A program made the position numbers and the translations under genes. Positions 56,170 through 64,000 of a stretch of 64,000 bases of DNA are shown here, one piece after another. The notes under the pieces were generated by a model that had not been told where the DNA came from, searched no databases, and saw only the letters and a list, made by a program, of their open reading frames with translations. This DNA comes from Lepidonotus clava. Its lineage: Eukaryota > Annelida > Polychaeta > Phyllodocida > Polynoidae. The stretch spans positions 16,280,152 to 16,344,151 of the forward strand of contig OW387150.1 of assembly GCA_936440205.1 (NCBI GenBank), given 5' to 3'. Position 1 is the first letter of the stretch. Each line of letters begins with the position of its first letter.

Positions 56170-57685
56170 GTAGACAGGATGAAATGACCAGAATTTGAGG
56201 GTCACCGTCTAGTATGGTTGTCATCACTAAGCAGTGTTTAGATCGCCAGGCATAGATAAAGAATGTATATATCCAAAACTTAATAATAATAACATTTGTG
56301 ACAGTTTCTGGGATTTACAGCCTTATGGAAATGCCTATTCATGGCTATAGAGCCTTTATTTAGCTTAGAAATCATGAAAATAAGAAAAATAAGCTAAATT
56401 CATGCTATAAATGAAATTTTTCATAGTTTTCATTTCTGGTGAAAAAATTTGGATTTTTTGCATTTTGTTGCCATGGTAACCGGAATGTTGATAGAACGTC
56501 CAAACCCACCCATACTACAGCTATGCAAACAAGGGTTTCCATGGTAACCATGGAACAAAATTAAGTTTTCAAAATTTGAAATTCTGAATCAAGGGACTGC
56601 TTGGTCATATTCAGCAAAAAACAGATTCTGAATATCTTAAATAGAAAGGAAATGGCAGTATATTTCCTGAACTCATATTTGGGGTTTCAATTTTTTGCCT
56701 AGATTACATATAAGTCATATCTTTATAGATACCAAAGACTGGTTTATTTAAGCATATTTAGCATATCCAAGCTTCGTGTCTTCAGATTAACATAACTTTT
56801 TTTCTAATAAGAATATTTACCTAATTTTTTCATTATCAGATTCCCCAAGACACTATCTTAATTCATTATTCAAGGCCATAAGACTGCTTTTCGCAGAGGA
56901 CATCACATTTGGATAAATAATACCAATTTATCAAATAGCAATAAGACAGGATATATTTACTTTAAAAACAAGAGAATTGCACGAGAGGAAATATTTTTAT
57001 TCAGATTTCTTGCTTTGATTATGATTTAGCCCCTTAAAACTATAAAAGAGAGAGTGAGAGTGAACACTCTCAGTAAGTACAAGTTCCCTAGTTATGGTTT
57101 CTGTGGTTGAGTTATGCTACTTATCACACGTTGCTGTTTTAACAACACTATCACGTACCGTCTGCAAGCAGACTATCTGAGTCAATTTGTCATTGATACT
57201 GACTCTTGTCCTATATCAAATACATCTTTTTCACTGTAAGCTTTCACTCACATATAACCTGATACAGACACAATATTACTATGCAATCCTTACTCGTTCC
57301 TTCCACCCACAATCCATGAAACGCAAGTTTAAGATTTCATACACAGCCCTCAGCATAACAAATTTCACGGGGGCGTGAAATAGTCCTATACAAAAGAAGG
57401 ATATGTTGTTTTTTTAAACAACCTGTGCAATTAACAAGAAGCAAATGACTATCAAAGTTCCGATCGTTGGAACGATCGATGTTCGCCCTTAACACAACAA
57501 TGGACATTTCATTGTGTTGAGTAGTGATCACCACCAGTAGACATCCACCACCACTCCTCCTGTCACACACAACTCAGGGAGGGGCTTAGGAAAGGGGCTC
57601 CTACTACCAGTGCTAGGTCGCTGCACCCACCCACCCAGAGGGTGGCTCAAGTACTGGTTATGTAAATCACTTCTGGCTTCTCAAA
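56170..57685. other. Host DNA with two RFX X-boxes
   Basis: GTTGCCATGGTAAC (56467-56480) and GTTTCCATGGTAAC (56535-56548) both match the RFX X-box, 68 bp apart. A 34-bp segment at 57021-57054 recurs at 61522-61555. No coding sequence was seen. Confidence 0.45.
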
Positions 57686-57750
57686 CTGCACCCTCCCCCA
57701 CCCCCACTCCTTGAACTGAGTTCAAGGAGTGGGGGTGGGGGAGGGTGCAG
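57686..57750. repeat. Perfect palindrome, 32-bp arms and 1-base spacer
   Basis: Arms 57686-57717 and 57719-57750 are exact inverted copies around a single G. The left arm starts CTGCACCCTCCCCCAC, and the right arm has the G-run GGGGGTGGGGGAGGG, which may also form a G-quadruplex. Pairing stops sharply at both outer ends. Confidence 0.92.
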
Positions 57751-59693
57751 GGGAGAGGCCTGCCCACTCAATTACACTTGATGCATACTAATTGTCCTTG
57801 CTTACAAATGCATGCCAGTGGACAAAGGCCTGTAGCTACTTGTATGTAAGATTGTGTAACCGGGCAATCAGATCAAAGCCCAAATACCTACAAAAGACAT
57901 GACTGATTGAGTGAGCCCTTCCCATAAGGTACAATACTAAAAACTATAATTAAGGGCTCACAATAAATATACAAAACAGACAGAATTCTTGGAAGTGAAT
58001 GGCCACTAATAGATTATGAATAAGGGCATGACAGATTCTGTAAACTGACGTTGGATGCGTGGGTAAGTTTATCATGATCCTAAAATTAAACAGTTGTAAC
58101 AATGTACATATTTCTCCAAAGTTACATCTTACCCTTAACCCGTCCACCTGGACCCCCTTACCTATATTGGGGCATTGGGGGCATACTGAAGAGGGGATAA
58201 TGGTATGAGCAGACTGATAGATCGCCATCTTGCCCCCACTCCTTCTGACAGACAGGAAATGAATGTTTGATTCAGTGCGCACACCTCCCGCAGGGGGGCG
58301 TGTCGACTGATGGCTCCCAGCTGGTTACCATGGAGATCGTGAAATATACCGCCGAGGTGGGTTTTATTGGGTTTTTGTTTTGTTACTTAGGCCTATGTCT
58401 CGCTACTGCTGATTTTATAGAGACATTTTCTCTCTGAGGCTATTCCTGTAACCTTAATGGTCGAGTTACTAAAACGTATTTCATTGAAGTTTCCATTAGT
58501 GTTAGGCGGATCAACAATATTTTGAAATATAACCAGTGGGGGATCCAGGGGGGCATGTTTACGAATATGTTTTCGCCGGACCCCCCAGGGCTCCGAATTT
58601 TACACTAAAAATACTTTAGCCCAAATTGAGGGCGGGCGCCCCTTGCCGGCCGCCCCCCGCCCCCAATATCGGCCACCGACCTTCCCATTTACATTCAGTC
58701 CGGGTCAAAATCTATCTGGACTCTCAGGTGCCATATAGCCTCAATAAATCCTGAACAAACACCACGCGTAAGGTTAATGTTATATGAGAATGGACGGGTG
58801 TTTTCTTGTAAAGAAAGCCGGGGACATTAGTAGCAGGAGGTCTGGGAGATGGCGGTGGGGATGGGGATGTGGGTGGGAGTGGCGAAGAAAAGGGTCCGGG
58901 GCCTCCATTATTTCCAATCAATGCGTGTTTGTGACAAAATCAATCATCTTTTTAAACAGATTAGTGTCATTGGCATCCCATCCTTTTTGGCCCAGTAAAC
59001 GCCGCCCTCTTGCCACTGTTGCAGCCGCCATTGATGAACCTGATGGAAATTCCTGGGCCCCATCCAAAAAGGAAACGTGGGTAAAAGAAGGCCTCCGTGC
59101 TGCCCGTATTCAGGCTCCTCAGTAAATATCACTGAAACTAGGTTACTAAATAAGGCTTCTCAGTCCAAGTACGTGTGTTCAAAATCTGATCCAGGCTTTG
59201 ATTTGTAATTTTTTGTCAAGTGGTTTGTCAGTATTTATGGGCCCTTGAGTTCCTTTTGGTCCTCCGTACACCCATGGAAACAAACCAGATTCAGGGTTAT
59301 GGCTGAGAGAGAGAGCAGTGGGACAGGAGAGGATGGATGAGAAAGACATGGGTACAGGGACAACGGATGAGATAAACAGACAACAATATGATCCAAAAGA
59401 CATTTCCCTCTAGTTGCCTGCCAAAAAAGAAAATTGGGACTCGATCCAGCCCTGCACGAGTGTGGTGGACGAACTGCAGAAATAGAACAAAGGGGAATGA
59501 ACAAGGGGAAGGAAACAGGTAGGCCGGCAAGCAGGCAGGCGGAATACACTGATAGCAATATTAATTACTCGGGTAGGGATGTAGGCAGAGAAAGAAGAAA
59601 GGTAGGCACCGATATAGGCAGACATGGACAGAAACAGTTAAACAGGTAGCTTAGGAAATACTAAGGCATCCAAACAGGCAGGCAACCAGGGGG
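57751..59693. other. Host DNA, no gene identified
   Basis: A segment near 58538-58570 (CCAGTGGGGGATCCAGGG) resembles one end of a hAT-like repeat, but I could not find its partner. A patch at 58960-59125 has GCAGCCGCCATTG (YY1 like) and ORFs on both strands, neither recognised. Confidence 0.35.
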
Positions 59694-60021
59694 GCATTCC
59701 ATAAAAAAAATGGCGATAATCCAGGTTGAAGAGATACCACGATACCAACAAATGTTATCGCCACATAACATTTTTGTTTTTCATTTTTTTTGTTCAATTT
59801 TTTTTCAATCAAACTTAAATTTTACAGGCTTTTTCCTTGGTCACATATACATATTTTGATATATTAATATTTGTGAAAATATATTTTTTTAAAACAGCGA
59901 TATTTTGTAATTATCGCCACGATACTGAATTGAGGCATTGGCGATAATATTTTGAGTATCGCCAATCTTTTATGGAAGGGCTTTAACTGGGGATAATTAT
60001 CGCAAAATTTTTATGGAATGC
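59694..60021. mobile_element. MITE-like unit, 328 bp
   Basis: Inverted ends GCATTCCATAAAAA followed by GCGATAAT on both sides. The interior is very AT-rich and repeats the word ATCGCCA. No ORF and no clear target duplication. Confidence 0.5.
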
Positions 60022-60905
60022 ATACCAGCCCTGACCAGTTAGGCAGAGACAGGCAAGTAGTGACATGGGTGGTAAAGCCCAATTCGCCGTGGCCAACTTT
60101 TCATTACGTTCTGAGATATAATTGATATCTTCTTTTATCTAGAATTAACATTTTTGGATAACACGTTTGTGGTTTACAAGGGAGGTATCAATGTATAAGG
60201 TTATGTGGTTATTTAATCAAAACACCAATTTTTCATGCTTGTGATTTTAACATCGCAATGAAAAGTTGGCCAGGACGAATGAGGCTAAAGACAGAATGTG
60301 GTGGGGTTGTGCAGGGGAGTAACCTATCGACCTAGCCCACCATAAAGTAGGCTGTATGGACTACCACATTCTGTTACAATTTACACCCTTCAGATAGTAC
60401 AGTCAGTGAGAACCCAGGAAGTACAGTCCATCCAAACCAGTAAGACGCATGGACCTTCGAAGCAGTCGAACCCAACGATTGAGAGGTGAGAGAGGGACGG
60501 GCACATAAGTCCCTCCCCCCGCAGTCCTTCTGCGCCGTGTTTTGTTCACCTGGTCCTTTAACCATCATCAAAGACAAGGTGGTACAGATCACAGGAGTAG
60601 GCTGAGTAAGGCGCTTAGTATGTGGGCGGGCTTTGGGGCTGGTGCCTTTGGTGTAGGTGGGCAGGGTAAGTAGCTTTCACTGGTAACGGTAGTGGTTTGT
60701 ACTGGCGGTAGTGATATGAGGAGGCATATTGTACTTTGGTATCTGTGGTATGGATCTTGATATGTGAATTCTTAAGCATTTGTAGGTCATCTGTATAATG
60801 GATTAAGGATCAAAATGTAATATTTAATGTTATTAAGGATAGACAACAGTTGACAGGAGGTCTTTTGCACTACCTCCTCTAATTTTCTTAATTGATGAGG
60901 TACAG
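60022..60905. other. Host DNA, no gene seen
   Basis: No repeat or coding signal that I can support. Confidence 0.4.
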
Positions 60906-60909
60906 TATC

Positions 60910-61460
60910 GTTTCATATATCAAATGAAAGGTAATAATTTTATCGTTCTAATGACATAAATGAAATAATAGTGAAATCAATATCTTTGACATAATAAATT
61001 AAAAACTAATTTTTTGACTTTTATTTTTTGAACATGGACATCGTCTTTAGTATTAAGGTTACAAACTTCAAACTTTGTATGGCTCCTAATGGGGTTCTTC
61101 TGCAGGGAAGCGTGTCTCAGATTTTTTATTTAGGTCCTAGTTTTTGTTTTATTGCAAAAAACGGGAAACTTTTTATTATTTTTTAAAACTTAATTTTCTA
61201 GATTTCATAAAATGAAAACTAAGACCTAATTAAAAAATCTGAGACAAGCTTCCCTCTGAATGGTTCTCATCTAAATGTATTCAAAATTTTAAATCCCTAC
61301 ATGCAATATTAAAAGAGATATCCATGTTCAAAAAATAGTCACAAAAAGTGAAATTTTCTAACTCTCGGCAGTCGTACAAAGGCACCGATACACATATATT
61401 TATATCATTTATATCAATAAATTGGGTTTTCATTCGGCTATTTAGTGGTATATGATATAT
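60910..61460. repeat. Imperfect inverted repeat, arms of roughly 200-250 bp
   Basis: The best-matched parts are TTTTTTGAACATGGA with its complement, and GGAAGC(G/T)TGTCTCAGATTTTTT with its complement. They lie symmetrically around about 61190. Arms diverge by perhaps 20-30 percent. This could be a fold-back transposon or an old inverted duplication. Confidence 0.6.
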
Positions 61461-64000
61461 GAATATGATGTTTGGGATATTAAAGTAGAGAGCATATTAC
61501 TGCGACCATACCAAAATGATGATGATTTAGCCCCTTAAAACTATAACAGAGAGAGAATTATCATTCGGCAAATAACGCACAGCTTTTGGAGGTCAGGACT
61601 GGGTTTAGAAAGTTGAAAAAGCCTCAAAAGCTGGGGCAATTTTTGAGACTAGTGGTATCACAATCTTAGATAGATGTTGGACTACCGTCGGACCGTTCCT
61701 TCACCATTTAAGCTGCTGTTCTCAGCATTATCTTCACAGGTAGGAAATCCAATCTCCACCACCGATCTGGTAACACTGCACTCTCCCTAAGTGTTCTACC
61801 CAAATAAAAGCAATCTCCTGCAACAGCCTTGAAAGCGATTCCCAATATCGCCCGAGGCTAACTCGGAACGTAAATTCATTACAGCGTTTGGAACTTTTGC
61901 CAGCCTATTATTCACAACTTTCAGGGAAATGGTATAAGCGCTAAGGCTCTCGCTGTAAATATTTTTCTAATTTTTCTTCGGTACAAGAAACTGAGGTGTG
62001 CATTCGAGTGGTCTCGGTTTAATGTTCATCGGGATCGGTGAGGCTGTAGCCGCCTCGACCCGCTTCGTTTCGCCTTCGCCGGTTTGCGAAAAAAAAATAT
62101 CCTCAACATCCATTTCGATTTTTTTGGGTTGAATCCTTTTGTCAGTGGGCTCCCAATGCCTGAATCAGTGGGCTGTAAATGAGCATCTGTGTGGTTATTC
62201 AAGTGTTAATGGCAAGAAAATCTCATCCCGACAGAAACACTGTCCTTCCTAATCTGAAGAAGGGTGCTGATGGATAAGGGAAGACAAAAACACATTGAGG
62301 CTGGGCGAAAAGGAGGCCTGCCAAACGGTGAGAAAACCATATCAATCCCTGAAATGGAGCGAATTAATCAGCTGGGAGAGGCCATGTTAAACTGAATTTA
62401 CCTTAACACTACAGCTTGGCCAAAGGATACTCAAGTGACCAGAGGAGGGGAACAGGTTTTCCTGATCCTTGTATTGAGGAAAAAATAAAGTAAGCGACAT
62501 TTGGGCCCTGCCCCAAGAAGCTGTATGCACTTAAGGTGGTTTAAGTAGGCTGTAAAGGAGCCAACTGGAAAGCTGTGCCAATATCACAAATGACGGCAAT
62601 TAGTGTATTCACCATTCGCTTACGTCTTGATTACTTCATCAAGTTTTACCGGCCTTCTGAAATATTCAAAGCATTCAAATCTTTAAAAAAAGTCATCAAT
62701 CATTCTGAGAAATGAAATCGCCTTCTTTTCCATTGACCAGTTGTGTCCCTGGGGCTACTTCGCACACCGCCTGTTCTCCTGCCCACAGAAAACCCACACA
62801 CTGAATTAGGAATTGCCTGGACCTGCTTTTCAACTGGAATTGTTTGGCCAATTTCACAAAGGTCTATCAATAAACAACATCAGCACCCAGCCACGCTTAC
62901 ATAATGGAACTTTATGATAAGTCCATCTATTACAACCAGATAAATGTTTGTATATACGTTTGATATTTGATGTAGATATCAAGTTATAGCTGTTAGGTAA
63001 CACAACAAAGAGAGAACACATTCTCCATAACCTTGTAAATGAACTAAGCGCTTTGTCATGCTGAATATGCTATATCTTCCTCTTTACAATCGTGATGAGC
63101 TCATCATTACTTCTGCCAGACACAGACATAAAAAGTACCCTTTAAAATCATCTTGGTATTACCGACAGTAATAGCAGTCTCCATGGCAGAGCAGGGCAAG
63201 TTTCGAGGAAACAGCTGTGCACTGTCTTCGTATGAAATAATGCTGATTGTGTGGATTATTTATCTATATTTGATATGAAATAACTGTCTAATCGAAAACA
63301 CAATTGAACCTCATATCACTTTACTAATAAGAATCATGATAAAGGAGGTGGCCAATAAAGCTATATACGTATAGCTGTATCAGATACAACTAAGTACTTA
63401 TAGCTTCGTCTATGTAGCTGGCCTCTTAAATTCTGCATTTCACCAATAAACATCTATTGGTACATTGCGGTAATTTGTTTACGGAATAAGTTCCACAAAA
63501 TTGTGAACATGGTTCCACATCTTAAAGAATGACTTGAAAAAAGGTACATGTAAACAAGCCACAATAATGATCTTGATATCAATAAGTAATAACAATAGAA
63601 ATAGGATTGAAATGATGATAACTGACAGTCATTGGCTCAGGATCCAGATCGAAACTCAGCCCAAGAATCTAAAAGAGAATCCAGAAGCAGGGTGGTCTTG
63701 TCACTAAAGCAGCGTGGCTGTCGGCTCCCTCTACAAAAGCGGGACGTCTTCAAAGCCTGCTAGTCGGACTTGGCATAGAAATCAGAAGCACAGCCTGGTC
63801 CCCAGCCCAGGCACAGTGGAGAAATGCTGGCATCTTCCCCCTACTCTTTTTGAAGCTGTCATACGTAATGGTCTGTGTATAATATGTCTACGGTTCATAT
63901 ACGCCATATTTCGTACGTTCTGATGAGATAGAAGCTATAGTTTTAACCCTTTGTTTACCTGTTTACACGGATGCCTTCATTTAGATACACCGTTTGCCTA
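61461..64000. other. Host DNA, no gene identified
   Basis: The second copy of the 34-bp repeat lies at 61522-61555. The stretch 62120-62900 has more even base composition than the rest and few poly-A/T runs, and could be a conserved non-coding element. ORFs are short and unrecognised. Confidence 0.3.

Noticed and set aside
58538-58740. Second hAT-like MITE
   Set aside because: One end resembles CAGTGGGGGATCCAGG, but no matching inverted end was found.
58784-59132. Opposed ORFs around a YY1-like site
   Set aside because: They overlap on both strands, with low-complexity Trp/Gly/Arg content and no domain.
1-64000. Polinton, Helitron or endogenous retrovirus with env
   Set aside because: No capsid, protein-primed polymerase, Rep/helicase or envelope coding was recognised anywhere in the window.

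Overview
The window looks like animal nuclear DNA, most likely from a marine invertebrate (a lophotrochozoan or an invertebrate deuterostome; I cannot narrow it further). The background is AT-rich and almost free of long ORFs. It carries a 540-bp TG microsatellite, many short inverted-repeat transposons, and small GC-rich islands with metazoan promoter motifs (CRE, ETS, CACGTG, CCAAT, RFX X-box). Nothing bacterial was seen: no operons, no rRNA, no CRISPR.

The coding signal comes from three retroelements. (1) An 11.7-kb Ty3/Gypsy LTR element on the minus strand (945-12615) has near-identical 948-bp LTRs, a CAAT target duplication, a primer-binding site for tRNA-Leu, gag, pol, and an extra C2H2 zinc-finger ORF where an env gene might be expected. 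Its long 3' untranslated part holds a cluster of eight hairpins that share one loop and show paired changes in their stems; this is the most unusual signal in the window. (2) A tyrosine-recombinase retrotransposon of the DIRS order, Ngaro-like, lies on the minus strand (12742-18120). It has the split direct repeats A1-ORFs-B1-A2-B2, and a 619-bp inverted-repeat element sits between its A2 and B2. (3) A second, unrelated and younger Ngaro-like element lies on the plus strand (26435-31405) with the same architecture and a CRE plus TATA promoter inside its A repeat.

From 18 kb to the end (apart from element 3) the DNA is host intergenic or intronic sequence. It holds a 1.45-kb TA-flanked non-autonomous transposon carrying two tRNA-like segments (21912-23363), a TTAA-flanked MITE (20173-20436), and further MITE-like units near 31.9, 32.1, 49.7, 55.8, 59.7 and 61 kb. 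It also holds a perfect 32-bp-arm palindrome at 57.7 kb. Candidate host regulatory modules lie at 24.2, 34.4, 37.1, 40.1-42.8 and 56.5 kb. Two weak host-exon candidates are a CpG-rich first exon ending at a consensus splice donor (42821) and a small exon encoding a signal peptide (47549-47644). No host protein could be identified. All repeat comparisons were made by eye.
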